DNA of 64,000 nt from Hyphomicrobiaceae bacterium (GCA_020638055.1 JACKJH010000003.1:62001-126000), one strand, 5' to 3'. Counted from the stretch's first letter, positions 1 through 9,200 are shown. Translations and numbers: made by a program. The notes: generated by a model from the letters alone, not told the origin.

Positions 1-715
1 GCGGATACGCCGGGGCGTAGCCATATGGCGGGTAGTAACCGGGGTAACCACCGCCGGCTGCCTGCGTGTTACCGCCGACGCTGCCACCAATGGACATGTT
101 GCCCGAAGCGCCACCGCTAGCGTTGCCAGCACCGGTGTTCCAACCCGGACCCGGAGGATAGTAGCCCGGACCTGGCGGTGGGAATGGAGGACGGCCAGCC
201 TGTGTGTTGGCAGCAGCGTTGGCGTTTCCACCAGCCTGTGCATTTCCACCGGCCATGCCGCTCATTCCAGACATTCCAGACATGCCGCTCATTCCGCTGG
301 CATTACCCTGGGTGTTGGCCTGGGGAGCCGGGGCCTGCTGCTGTGTGCCAGCCTGCGGAGCGGCCTGTCCACCTACATACGGAGGTGGCGGCGGTGGGGG
401 CGGAGGAGCATAGTAGCCAGGGTAACCATAGCCATAGCCGGGGTATCCATAGCCGCCATATCCTGGGTAGCCGTAACCGTTGCCGTAGCCATTGCCGTAA
501 CCGCGGCCGGCCATGTTGGTGTTACCCGACATGTTGAAGCCGAAGTTGCCGGAGCCCGAGCCATCGCCCACGCCATTGCCCCAGCCGTTGTTGCCCCAGC
601 CTGGACCGCCCCAACCGGGGCCCCAGCCCCAGGCACTGGCCGAGTCCAGCGGCATAGCCGTGGCGCCCGCAGCGAGCACAGCCGCGACTGCGGCTGTTTT
701 CAAAAGATGCTGCAT
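1..715 (-). CDS. Sulfur globule protein-like Gly/Tyr/Pro-rich secreted protein (C-terminus outside window)
   Basis: The frame is open from an ATG at 715 to the window edge (238 codons), so the C-terminus is missing. A Sec signal peptide (MQHLLKTAAVAAVLAAG...) is followed by a Trp/Gly-rich stretch (AWGWGPGWGGPGWGNNGWG), then Gly-Tyr-Pro repeats (GYGYPGYGGYGYPGYGYGYP), a proline run and Met/Ser/Gly repeats. This order and composition resemble sulfur globule envelope proteins (SgpA/B) of sulfur-oxidising bacteria, which coat extracytoplasmic sulfur deposits. An AGGAG lies about 10 bases before the start. It is the last visible gene of the minus-strand pump operon, 109 bases after the previous gene. 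Low complexity makes homology weak, so it could be another structural glycine-rich protein. Confidence 0.65.
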   Translation of the reverse strand, partial: MQHLLKTAAVAAVLAAGATAMPLDSASAWGWGPGWGGPGWGNNGWGNGVGDGSGSGNFGFNMSGNTNMAGRGYGNGYGNGYGYPGYGGYGYPGYGYGYPGYYAPPPPPPPPPYVGGQAAPQAGTQQQAPAPQANTQGNASGMSGMSGMSGMSGMAGGNAQAGGNANAAANTQAGRPPFPPPGPGYYPPGPGWNTGAGNASGGASGNMSIGGSVGGNTQAAGGGYPGYYPPYGYAPAYP

Positions 716-824
716 ACTTGTTCGTCTCCTGTCATTTTCGACCCTCCTGTAGCTTCTGCAACTCGGTCGGATATCCCGGGAAGGAAGGTCGTAATCCCCG
801 GAGTAGTCGTCGTTCTGTTTGCCG

Positions 825-1673
825 TTAATAGAACGGCAGACCGAGATAGGGTGATGCGCCGATTGGCGCAAAAACACTTGGGCTAGGCATGCCTCCAATG
901 CCGCCGAAACCACCAATTCCACCCAATCCCGGCGACAAGGTTGTCGGCCCGTACTGGCCTGCGTAATAGGGCACCTGGACAGTTGCGGCGGCGGAAGGAA
1001 CGATAACCTGAGCGGGTGCGGGTATCGATGCTGCGGTTTGCGCTACAGGCTGTGGCTTGGGGTTGGATGAGAGCTGTGTCACGTCGACACCCAGCGGCGG
1101 ATAGCTGCCAATCACCTGCGGTTGATAGGGCTGTCCTGCCGGCTGCTGCGGTTGATAGGCTGGCGCGCCCGGCTGTGCCTGGTAGGGCTGCACATACTGC
1201 GGTTGAACACCAACTTGCTGTTGCGGTGCTTGCGGCTGCACGTAAACCTGCTGCGGCGGCGCAATGTATGTCGTCTGTGGCGGCAGAACATAAGTGGTCT
1301 GCGGCTGCTGCACCTGCGGAATTTGCTGTGGCGGTTGGACATAGCTCGCCGAAGGCGGCGGGTAGTTCGATACGGCACCCGTCGTTGCTGGTGCCGGCGG
1401 GTTTTGTTGCCACTGCTGCACGCCAGTTTGCTGAACTTGAGCCGGTTGTTGTTGCTGGACGTGATAGCCCGCGCCCAACCCGAATTGCTGAACCTGTTGG
1501 TAGGCGAGCGGTTGCTGGTAAGCCTGATGTTGTTGCTGGTAGGCCTGAGGTTGTTGGTAGACCTGTGTCTGGCGCGGCGGGATATACCAGGGGTTGGTTT
1601 GCGCAAACGCAGTGGCTGCCGGTGTTGCCACCAGTCCCGCCAGAATTGCTATTTGCCAAACACGCCGTGTCAT
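825..1673 (-). CDS. Secreted Gln/Pro/Tyr-rich low-complexity protein
   Basis: This is a protein of about 282 residues with a clean signal peptide (MTRRVWQIAILAGLVATPAA, cleavage near AFA-Q). The mature part is dominated by Gln, Pro, Tyr and Val in YQQ, VQQPQ and YVQP patterns and ends in a Gly-rich tail (GGIGGFGGIGG). I chose the ATG at 1673 because it gives a normal signal peptide and has an AGAG just upstream; an in-frame GTG at 1706 is possible. It contains SYPPLGV, and the protein encoded just upstream in the operon contains GYPPLGF, so the two may be related. I recognise no family. Composition suggests an extracytoplasmic, perhaps disordered or self-assembling, protein. Confidence 0.7.
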   Translation of the reverse strand: MTRRVWQIAILAGLVATPAATAFAQTNPWYIPPRQTQVYQQPQAYQQQHQAYQQPLAYQQVQQFGLGAGYHVQQQQPAQVQQTGVQQWQQNPPAPATTGAVSNYPPPSASYVQPPQQIPQVQQPQTTYVLPPQTTYIAPPQQVYVQPQAPQQQVGVQPQYVQPYQAQPGAPAYQPQQPAGQPYQPQVIGSYPPLGVDVTQLSSNPKPQPVAQTAASIPAPAQVIVPSAAATVQVPYYAGQYGPTTLSPGLGGIGGFGGIGGMPSPSVFAPIGASPYLGLPFY

Positions 1674-1728
1674 CGCTCTACTCGTTCGTTGTTTCGTAGT
1701 TTTCACTCACGCATCGCAGTTGTCTGTC

Positions 1729-2970
1729 TCAGCGCACACCACCCCACCAGTGAGGGTTTGCTCCAGGTTGATAGTCAGGACGTTGTGATCCACGCCAATT
1801 GTGTGTCTGCGGCTGGACCTCTGGGTATCGGGCAGCCTGGCCGGACGGGGGGTAAGGTTGTGCGGGCTTGGCCGGCTGCGCTGCTGCTTGCCCAGGCGGT
1901 GAAACGGCAATTCCGGTTGTCGGCGCTGCTTGCCGTTGAGTTGGCGCGGTCTGCTGTTGGACCGGTGCAGTCTGTTGCGGCGTCATGGATGGGCGATATG
2001 CCGGCGGCGGCTGGACGTACTGCGGCTGCCATTGCGCAGGCTGTTGCGCTGGCTGCCCTTGCTGCTGCTGCGCGGCGTTCGATGGGGCCGTTGCGCTGGC
2101 AGGTTGCTGTCCCCATTGCTGCCCCCAGTATTTATACTGCTGGTACTGCGGAACCGACCAAGGCGGATAGGCTTGTTGGTTCAATTGCTGTCCTTGCTGC
2201 GGGCTCCCCTGCGGCTGACGGCCGTCCTGCGCGTAGCCTGCCGGCTGTTGCTGTTCAGGTGCCTGCCGCGGGGCTGCGCTGGGTGCGCCAGCGGCGGTGC
2301 CTGGCGCCTGTTGGCTCCATTGCTGTCCCTGCTGCGGTTGTGCTTGCACCTGCGGCGCGCCATGCGTCTGCGGTTTGCCGGAGTACTGATACTGGGGCTG
2401 TTGGATATTCGGATATTGCATTTGTTGTTGTGCAGTCGGCGCATCTTGGGCGGACGCACCCGCCGTTCCCGCTGGCGCAGCAGCCGGGGGCATTGGCTGT
2501 GTCATACCAGGAAGCGGATAGCCTGGCGGAGGCAGGTTCATTTGTGCATCGTTGGTTGAAGGAGCGGCCTGCATTGGCGTTGCCGGCGTTGCGGCTCCGC
2601 TTCCCTCAAATGCATTAGTACCACCAGCCGTTCCACCAGCGGTTTTGTTGTCCGGACCCGTTGCAGCCTTATGCTTTTGCGGAATGGGTGCGTAGGGACC
2701 CAGTGGCATCGTTTCAGGCGGTGGTGCGGACCGCCAGGTTGCCCCGTTGGGCTGATTGGTTTGATTGCTGTTGCCCGGGTTGAAGCCCAGCGGCGGGTAT
2801 CCGCCGCTGTTTCCCGCAGCCTGCGCTATGGCAAAGCCGGAATGACCACTATGACCAGACACCGCATTGAGCTGGCCAGCATGGGCCACGAGCCCCGGCA
2901 CCGCCAATACAACCGCAGCCGCGATAGTAACGACGAGAAAACGACCGGCAAACAGCGACTGGTTTGTCAT
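1729..2970 (-). CDS. Secreted Gln/Pro-rich low-complexity protein
   Basis: The product has 413 residues. The start at 2970 has a GAGGGG ribosome site a few bases upstream and lies 4 bases after the stop of the RND pump gene, so the two are surely co-transcribed. Residues 1 to about 32 are a signal peptide (MTNQSLFAGRFLVVTIAAAV...). The mature chain is rich in Gln, Pro, Ala, Gly and Tyr with QQQ, PQQ and QPQ runs and ends in an aromatic/Arg tail (NPHWWGGVR). No domain is recognisable. It shares a YPPLG motif and general style with the next gene downstream. Its tight coupling to a pump suggests an envelope or extracellular role with that machine, which is inference. Confidence 0.72.
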   Translation of the reverse strand: MTNQSLFAGRFLVVTIAAAVVLAVPGLVAHAGQLNAVSGHSGHSGFAIAQAAGNSGGYPPLGFNPGNSNQTNQPNGATWRSAPPPETMPLGPYAPIPQKHKAATGPDNKTAGGTAGGTNAFEGSGAATPATPMQAAPSTNDAQMNLPPPGYPLPGMTQPMPPAAAPAGTAGASAQDAPTAQQQMQYPNIQQPQYQYSGKPQTHGAPQVQAQPQQGQQWSQQAPGTAAGAPSAAPRQAPEQQQPAGYAQDGRQPQGSPQQGQQLNQQAYPPWSVPQYQQYKYWGQQWGQQPASATAPSNAAQQQQGQPAQQPAQWQPQYVQPPPAYRPSMTPQQTAPVQQQTAPTQRQAAPTTGIAVSPPGQAAAQPAKPAQPYPPSGQAARYPEVQPQTHNWRGSQRPDYQPGANPHWWGGVR

Positions 2971-2974
2971 GGTT

Positions 2975-5900
2975 TCACCCCTCGTTCGCACTGTTCGAAC
3001 GACCCGCCACCAGCGCTTTGGCTTGACCGATCCAGTCCTCGCGATCGATCCGCCCCTTGACGGCCAGCACTTCGTTGACACGAGCAACGTCGTCTTCGGT
3101 CCAGCCGGCAATGTCGGCGATGCGCTTGACACCAAGAGCTTTGAGCTGGGCAGAGACCACCGGACCTATTCCGGAAATCTGTTGCAGGTCGTCGCTTTGT
3201 CCATTGCCGCTAGCCGGCGCGCCATGCCCTGCGTCGGTTTCCTTAGCATCCCGCATTCCAGATTGTGCCAGGTGCACGGCGTTGCTTGCGGCATCAGCAG
3301 CCTGGCTACGACCAACAGTGCCTGTCGTTTTCAGTTTCACTTTCGGTTTGGGAGCCGTCGTGACCAGATTGGCTGAGGTCGCAGCTCCGTTCCCGGAGAC
3401 GCCCGCAACATTTGCTGCAATGATGGCGCGGCTTGCTTCAGACGCAGACTTTGCACCAACAGAGCTGGCCGACGATGCCAAGTCTTGGGTTGAAGTTGCC
3501 TGATCTTCATTTTTAACAGTTGATGCCACCGGTGTTGTCTTTACCGGTGTTGGTGTCACCAAGGCCGGAGTGGCAACAGGCGCGGGCTGATTGACCTGCG
3601 TGGCGGTGTCGGTAACCGTTGGCACTTGCGTGGAAGGCGTTGCCGATGGCGTGTCCGCTGCCGGCATCGTCACGTTCGCGGGCTGCGCTGAAGCGGTTTC
3701 AACGGTGTTCGTTACGGTTGCAGGTCCGGAGGTTTGCGGGGTCCTTTGCCCATGCTTTTTGCCAACGAGATAGCCAAGCGATTCACTGACGCCGCGTGCG
3801 GCTCCTGATGCTTTGGCAAGTGCTGAGGAGCCCAGTGAACCCGCAGCGCCCGATGTGTTGCCAAGTGACGGCTTCTCTCGCGGAATAACGCCACCAGAGA
3901 ACAGGTGTCCAAAAGATTCCTTTGCAAAGCCAACCGGAGCCATCCAGCCGCGCATTGCGTGTTTTGGAACGGGTTTGTAAGTGGCGCCTGCTGCCGCTGT
4001 TGCGGCTGCATCGGCGGCAATGGGAGCGTCATCGGTTCTGCGGCGTGCAACCTTGTTGCGCATCCGCGTCATGAGACTTGGGCGCTGCTTCATGCAAGCC
4101 GGTGAATTGTCGGGAATCGGGCTGGCCGGTACGGTGTCTTGCGCTTCCAACGGATCGCCGTGAGCCATCGAGAATGCACCTGCCGCGCGGTTGCAGGCGA
4201 CCGGGATAACCACCAGCGTCAGTGCCGTCGACACGATGGCGCCGAACAGAAGCGAGATCGCCATGCCCTGGAAGATCGGGTCGAAAATGATAGCGGCCGA
4301 GCCGGCGACCATGGTGAGCTGGGTAATCAAGATCGGCCGTGTTCTCGTCTTTACGGCCTGGATCACGGCTTCGCGCACCGGCATGCCCGCAGCAATCGCG
4401 TGCATTGAGAAATCGACCAGCAGAATCGAGTTTCTGACGATGATACCCGCAAGTGCAATCCAACCGATCATTGAAGTTGCGGTGAACGGCGCGTCAAACA
4501 GCCAGTGGCCGGGGATGATGCCAATCAGTGTAAGCGGGATCGGCGCCATGATGATGCCGGGCAAGCGGAAGTTCTGGAACTCCAGAACGATCAACATGTA
4601 GATCAGCACGAGTGCGGCCATGAAGGCGATGCCCATGTCGCGGAACGTCTCGTATGTAACAGTCCACTCACCCGTCCACTCAAACCCGGATTTGAAGCTG
4701 TCTGAGGGAGGCGCCACCAAGGTGCCCGACAATTCGACTCCGTCCGGCGTCTTGTAGTTTTCCAGCAGCTTGGAAATTTCAATCATGCCGTAGATCGGCG
4801 CACCGAGTCTGCCGGCAACCTCGCCGGTTACGAACTCGACCGGGCGTAGGTCCTTTTGATAGATGATGGGTTCGACTGGAACCTTTTGGAAGCTGCCAAG
4901 CGCGGACAACGGCACCAACGTATTGTTTGCGGTACGGATCGGAATCTCGCCCAGCGAATTCATGTTGGAGCGTACCGACAACGGCGCCTGAATGATCAAC
5001 ATGCGCGGTTCAAGCTCATGCTCGAGCTTTGCATCGCCGAGCGTATAGCCACCCATCACCATCGCCAATTGGCGATTGATGTCTGAATTGGTGATGCCGG
5101 CCCGCTCAGCCTTTTGCTGGTTCACCACGAACGTCCAGGTGAAGTGTTCGTCCTGCATGAGGTTGTCGACGTCGACAACCTTTTCCGACTTCTCAAAAAT
5201 TTTGGTTAGTTCACGGGCCACCTGACGGCGCGTTTCCGCGTCTGGACCGTAGACTTCTGCGACCATTGTTTGCAGCACCGGTGGACCTGGTGGCATCTCG
5301 ACGACCTGGACACGCGCGCCAAGTTTAGCGGCAAGTGGTGTCAACCTTTCACGCGCGTCCACCGCGATCTGGTGGCTGGAACGTTCACGCTCGTCCTTGT
5401 CGGGAAGCTGTACTTGAATGTCGCCTTCCCAGGGCTTGTCACGCAGGTAGTAGTGGCGCACGAGACCATTGAAGTTGAACGGCGACGCTGTCCCTGTATA
5501 GGATTGCACAGCCGTTACCTCTGGAATCTTCAGCACTTCCTCGGTCAACTGTTGGATGATGTTCGTTGTCACCGGCAGAGCTGTGCCCTCCGGCATATTC
5601 ACGACCACGTTGAATTCCGGCTTGTTGTCGAGCGGCAGCATCTTCACCGCGACCTGCGTTGTGTAGAACATGAAGCAGACCGCCAACATCACGCCCCAGA
5701 TGACAAGACGGAACGTGCGTGCCTTCGCTGGTGAATCCAGAAGCGGCCCCAATAGTCCCCGATAAAAGCCGTCGAGCCGCTCCGACATGCGATGCTCGGA
5801 CTTTTCCATTCTGCGCAACTTGTCCAGAGACGGGCGAATGCGAATGGCAAGCCATGGGGTAAAGATGAACGCAGCAAACAACGAAAAGGCCATTGCGACC

Positions 5901-7402
5901 GAGCCAAGCACGGGGATCGGCCGCATGTAGGGTCCCATCATGCCCGAGACAAAACCCATTGGCAGCAATGCAGCGATAATCGTGAGCGTCGCAAGGATCG
6001 TTGGGTTGCCGACTTCGCGCACGGCATCAACCGTTGTTGGCGTGTCGATGCCGCCTTTTTCAAGCCATCGCCGATAGATGTTTTCCACCACGACTGTGGC
6101 GTCGTCGACAAGGATACCGATCGAGAAAATCAAGGCGAACAGTGATACGCGGTCGACCGTGAATCCCAGAATCCATGCAGAGAAGATTGTGAGCAGAATA
6201 ATGATCGGAATGACGACCACAACGACGATGGTCGGTCGCAGGCCAAGGAACAGGAATATCAGCAATGTCACGACGCTTGTTGCGCCGATCATCTCGCTGA
6301 TCAGCTCGTTGACCTTGTCGTTGGCCGTTTTGCCGTAGTTGCGCGTCACAGACACGTGAACGTTGTCAGGAATAAGCCGGCCTTTGAGCGTTTCGACCTG
6401 GGCGAGCACGTCGTTGGCAACCGACACGCCGTTGGAGCCCTTCTTCTTGGCAATGGCGATAGTGACTGCCGGCGCACCTGCTGTCTTGGGTTCACCTTCT
6501 TCTGCGTTCGGGCCGGAGGCATACTGGACGACGCTGGTGGCATCGCTGGAGCCGTCCGTCACCGTGGCCACATCACGCACATAAATGGGACGGCCGCCCT
6601 GAATGCCGACAATCAGACGCTCTACATCTGACGCCGTGCGAAGGAACTGTCCGGAATAAACGGTAATCTCGTTTGTCGACGTTTCGGCACTGCCAACCTT
6701 TTTCCGCTCGTTGGCCGAGCTGATGGTGTTGGCGAGCTGATCGATAGAAATGCCAAAGTTGCGCAGACGTGCCGGGTCGATCTCGACACGCATCTGTGAG
6801 GAGCGACCGCCGACAACGAAGCTTTGTGAGGTATTCTTGACCTGCTTTAAGCGCTGCACGACTTCAAGTGCAATTGATCGCAGGCTGGCATCGTCAAGCT
6901 CTTCAGACCACAGCGTCAGCGCCACCATCGGAACGTCGTCGACGCTTTTGGGTTTCACCAGCGGCTGTGAAACTCCAGGCGGGATCTTGTCCATATTGGA
7001 CATCAGCTTGTCGTAAAGCTTAACCAGGGATTGGTTGTGGTCTTCGCCGACTTCGAATTGTGCCGTCACCATTCCGCCGCCGCGCTGTGAAGCGGAGTAG
7101 ACGTGCTTGATACCGGGAATTTCGCTGATCATCCGCTCCAGCGGATCGGCCGCCAGACTGGCAACCTGTTGAGGCGAGGCTCCAGGGAACTGGAAGAAGA
7201 CGTCAATCATTGGCACGGAGATCTGGGGATCTTCCTGCCGTGGCGTTGAGAGCAATCCCATGATGCCCAACGCAAGACACGCAATGAGCAGCAATGGTGT
7301 CAGAGGCGAATGAATGAAGGTCTTGGCAATCCCACCGGCGATACCAAGCGAATTGTGAGATTCTGTCGGCCCCTGGCCATTTGATTGCGACACGGAACTC
7401 AT
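2975..7402 (-). CDS. RND efflux permease (AcrB-like) with 400-residue tail ending in a helix-hairpin-helix-like domain
   Basis: The product has 1475 residues. Residues 1 to about 1072 form a complete RND permease: a first membrane helix near 30-50, the proton-relay aspartates 433-434 in GILVDDATVVVENI, and in the second half the helix GIIVRNSILLVDF. That helix has Arg where AcrB has its relay lysine. The permease would sit in the inner membrane and export hydrophobic or amphiphilic compounds by proton motive force with the adaptor encoded just upstream. Typical pumps end near residue 1050. Here about 330 residues of Ala/Thr/Pro-rich linker follow, then a compact domain (about 1404-1467, with ISGIGPVVSAQLKALGVKRI and KGRIDREDWIGQAK). 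That domain resembles the helix-hairpin-helix module found at the ends of alphaproteobacterial L21 and NuoE. Substrate is unknown. Confidence 0.93.
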   Translation of the reverse strand: MSSVSQSNGQGPTESHNSLGIAGGIAKTFIHSPLTPLLLIACLALGIMGLLSTPRQEDPQISVPMIDVFFQFPGASPQQVASLAADPLERMISEIPGIKHVYSASQRGGGMVTAQFEVGEDHNQSLVKLYDKLMSNMDKIPPGVSQPLVKPKSVDDVPMVALTLWSEELDDASLRSIALEVVQRLKQVKNTSQSFVVGGRSSQMRVEIDPARLRNFGISIDQLANTISSANERKKVGSAETSTNEITVYSGQFLRTASDVERLIVGIQGGRPIYVRDVATVTDGSSDATSVVQYASGPNAEEGEPKTAGAPAVTIAIAKKKGSNGVSVANDVLAQVETLKGRLIPDNVHVSVTRNYGKTANDKVNELISEMIGATSVVTLLIFLFLGLRPTIVVVVVIPIIILLTIFSAWILGFTVDRVSLFALIFSIGILVDDATVVVENIYRRWLEKGGIDTPTTVDAVREVGNPTILATLTIIAALLPMGFVSGMMGPYMRPIPVLGSVAMAFSLFAAFIFTPWLAIRIRPSLDKLRRMEKSEHRMSERLDGFYRGLLGPLLDSPAKARTFRLVIWGVMLAVCFMFYTTQVAVKMLPLDNKPEFNVVVNMPEGTALPVTTNIIQQLTEEVLKIPEVTAVQSYTGTASPFNFNGLVRHYYLRDKPWEGDIQVQLPDKDERERSSHQIAVDARERLTPLAAKLGARVQVVEMPPGPPVLQTMVAEVYGPDAETRRQVARELTKIFEKSEKVVDVDNLMQDEHFTWTFVVNQQKAERAGITNSDINRQLAMVMGGYTLGDAKLEHELEPRMLIIQAPLSVRSNMNSLGEIPIRTANNTLVPLSALGSFQKVPVEPIIYQKDLRPVEFVTGEVAGRLGAPIYGMIEISKLLENYKTPDGVELSGTLVAPPSDSFKSGFEWTGEWTVTYETFRDMGIAFMAALVLIYMLIVLEFQNFRLPGIIMAPIPLTLIGIIPGHWLFDAPFTATSMIGWIALAGIIVRNSILLVDFSMHAIAAGMPVREAVIQAVKTRTRPILITQLTMVAGSAAIIFDPIFQGMAISLLFGAIVSTALTLVVIPVACNRAAGAFSMAHGDPLEAQDTVPASPIPDNSPACMKQRPSLMTRMRNKVARRRTDDAPIAADAAATAAAGATYKPVPKHAMRGWMAPVGFAKESFGHLFSGGVIPREKPSLGNTSGAAGSLGSSALAKASGAARGVSESLGYLVGKKHGQRTPQTSGPATVTNTVETASAQPANVTMPAADTPSATPSTQVPTVTDTATQVNQPAPVATPALVTPTPVKTTPVASTVKNEDQATSTQDLASSASSVGAKSASEASRAIIAANVAGVSGNGAATSANLVTTAPKPKVKLKTTGTVGRSQAADAASNAVHLAQSGMRDAKETDAGHGAPASGNGQSDDLQQISGIGPVVSAQLKALGVKRIADIAGWTEDDVARVNEVLAVKGRIDREDWIGQAKALVAGRSNSANEG

Positions 7403-7505
7403 ACCTTAAGCTTGCGTTTTCCGGCGTTCCGTTTTGCTACGGAGTTCGCCCCCAACGTTACCGTCCCTAAACGTCCTAATTACACGATCTTGCTGAATAT
7501 TCGCT

Positions 7506-8657
7506 TTACTGTGGTGAAGCGCCCTGCGCGGCAGGTGCACTCGTTGCGGTGTTGTTCTGATGAACGATGACTTGTTCATCGCCGTTCAAACCTGACAGGA
7601 TTGCGATGCGGCCGTCGGGAAGCGTGGCGCCGAGGCGTACAACGCGCAAAGAGGGTTTGCCGTCCTTCAAAATATCAACTGAAGGCAGGCTGCCACGCCA
7701 TACGACGGCGTTTGGTGGCACGGAAAGCTGCTTTCCAGCCTGACCGCCAGGGTCCGGCAACATTATTTCGGCATACATGCCAGGACCGCCAGGCAGACCG
7801 CTTGGCAGGTCGAACTTCACGGTGACCGTATGGTGTGCGGAATCGGCAACCGGAAACACCTGGCTTACGCGGGCCTGGACTGACATGCCGCCGCCATAGT
7901 CGATGCGCGCGGGAACGAACGATCCGACCTTGAGTGCCGAAACAAGTGCGACTGGCACTTCGGCCTGGATACGCAGGTATGCAACATAAGCAACCTGCAT
8001 TAACGGCTGGCCGGGTTGAACAGTATCGCCGACTTCGACCATCTTTTTGATGATGACGCCGTCAAAGGGAGACTCCAGACTTGCGTCGCGGATCTTGGCG
8101 TCGAGTTCCTCGATGTTTGCACGGGCCTGCATGATACCTGTGCGCGCGTCATCCACGCCTTTTGCCTGCCCGTATAGATCGGCATAGCGCCTCACCCATG
8201 GATCGTTGCCACCGGCGTATTGACCCGTGAAGGGGCGCATGAAGCTGTCCATCATCGAGGGCAGGCCCATGCCGGTTGGCTGGCCGGTTCTTGGTGAATA
8301 AAGCTCGCGTGAATATTGCACGTGTGCATTGCGCAAGGATGCCTCGGCCGCAATCAATTGCGCATTCGCAGCGCGTTTGGCCGCTTGCAGTGCATCGTCA
8401 TTGATCGAGACCACGACTTGGCCTGTCTTGACCTGTTCGCCCTCGCGGCCGGCAACCGTTTCTACCTGACCTGGGATCTGCGCGGTGAGCGTCACCTCCT
8501 TGTAGGGGACGACGGTGCCGCCGACCGTGGTGAGTTGCCCGGCCTCATTTACCGAAACCGGAACGGTTTTATATTCGGCGGAGTGAACCGGTAGCGCCGT
8601 GCACATGACGAGTGCGGACGTGAAGAGTGCAAGTCTGTAGTTCATTAAACGCATCAT
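7506..8657 (-). CDS. RND efflux periplasmic adaptor (membrane fusion protein)
   Basis: The product has 383 residues. The ATG at 8657 overlaps the stop of the SCP2-like gene by 4 bases (ATGA), with GCGAGGG just upstream; in-frame ATGs at 8654 and 8645 are alternatives. A signal peptide (MNYRLALFTSALVMCTALP) leads into a lipoyl-type half motif (GQVETVAGREGEQVKTGQVV), an alpha-hairpin, the second half (SPFDGVIIKKMVEVGDTVQPG), and beta-barrel and membrane-proximal regions (YAEIMLPDPGGQAG). It would bridge the inner-membrane pump and an outer-membrane channel. No TolC gene lies in this operon, so the channel must come from elsewhere. About 100 bases separate it from the pump gene. Confidence 0.93.
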   Translation of the reverse strand: MMRLMNYRLALFTSALVMCTALPVHSAEYKTVPVSVNEAGQLTTVGGTVVPYKEVTLTAQIPGQVETVAGREGEQVKTGQVVVSINDDALQAAKRAANAQLIAAEASLRNAHVQYSRELYSPRTGQPTGMGLPSMMDSFMRPFTGQYAGGNDPWVRRYADLYGQAKGVDDARTGIMQARANIEELDAKIRDASLESPFDGVIIKKMVEVGDTVQPGQPLMQVAYVAYLRIQAEVPVALVSALKVGSFVPARIDYGGGMSVQARVSQVFPVADSAHHTVTVKFDLPSGLPGGPGMYAEIMLPDPGGQAGKQLSVPPNAVVWRGSLPSVDILKDGKPSLRVVRLGATLPDGRIAILSGLNGDEQVIVHQNNTATSAPAAQGASPQ

Positions 8658-9046
8658 ACCCTCGCCATTACGCAAAAACTTTTCATGAATGGGCCGGCCA
8701 TCGACGGCTCTTTGATCATTGTGACATAGTCGCCGACTACAAATTGTAGACGCGATGAAGTGTAGGCCATACCTAGGCTGATCATCCCTGGCGGCTCTTC
8801 CAGCCATTGTTTCCAGGTATCTTTATCGGCGCGCAAATCCCAATCTAGCGCTTCGCCCTCAAATGCTTTGGCTTTGATGGCTTCACCGTTTTTAATAATT
8901 AAAACCCCGCGGGGATCATTTTCTCCGCGAAAACCGTATCCAATAGTGGAATCGAAATGAATTCTACCGAGCGCGCCAGCAAGCGCGGGCTCGGCATTCC
9001 AGGCGTCGCGAAATCGCGCCATCCAATTAGGTGAAAACAGGCACAT
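8654..9046 (-). CDS. SCP2 sterol-carrier-like lipid-binding protein
   Basis: The product has 130 residues and no signal peptide, so it is probably cytoplasmic. The layout resembles SCP-2/sterol-transfer domains: a beta-strand segment (GYGFRGENDPRGVLIIKNGEA), a helix with Trp (WKQWLEEPPGM), and a C-terminal pocket segment (MAYTSSRLQFVVGDYVTMIKE). I chose the ATG at 9046 because GGGAGGAG lies 7 bases upstream; the ATG at 9067 would put that site inside the gene. It is the first gene of the operon, 66 bases after the predicted sigma-54 start site, and overlaps the adaptor gene. This position suggests it binds a hydrophobic molecule that the pump handles, which is inference. Confidence 0.7.
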   Translation of the reverse strand: MCLFSPNWMARFRDAWNAEPALAGALGRIHFDSTIGYGFRGENDPRGVLIIKNGEAIKAKAFEGEALDWDLRADKDTWKQWLEEPPGMISLGMAYTSSRLQFVVGDYVTMIKEPSMAGPFMKSFCVMARV

Positions 9047-9122
9047 TGCGGCACTCCTCCCCGTCATTCAGGGTCTTGGTGCCCCGTTTAGATCAGCTTA
9101 CTATAATATTCATTTCTACTGA

Positions 9123-9138
9123 TGCAATGCCTGTGCCA
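9123..9138 (-). promoter_or_regulatory. Sigma-54 (-24/-12) promoter for the SCP2-adaptor-pump operon
   Basis: The minus strand from 9138 to 9123 reads TGGCACAGGCATTGCA. It matches the RpoN consensus TGGCACG-N4-TTGCA at every key position, with the GG and GC elements at the right spacing. Transcription would start near 9112, about 65 bases before the ATG at 9046. A sigma-54 activator is encoded divergently 240 bases away. Confidence 0.85.
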
Positions 9139-9190
9139 AGGGTTAATACATTGAAATTAATGCATTTTCCTGTTCAAGGCATGTTGCGCC

Positions 9191-9200
9191 TGTTGCAACA
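9191..9200. promoter_or_regulatory. Candidate activator-binding palindrome 1
   Basis: TGTTGCAACA is a perfect 10-base palindrome about 55 bases upstream of the -24 element. A related half-site, TGTTGCGC, lies just beside it at 9182. Position and similarity to the palindrome at 9280 suggest an upstream activating site for the divergent sigma-54 activator. Confidence 0.55.

Noticed and set aside
1122..2618. A 498-codon plus-strand open frame opposite the Gln/Pro-rich genes
   Set aside because: It is an antisense shadow of two low-complexity genes on the minus strand. Its Leu/Arg-rich content is what reverse-reading Gln/Pro codons gives, and it has no ribosome site.
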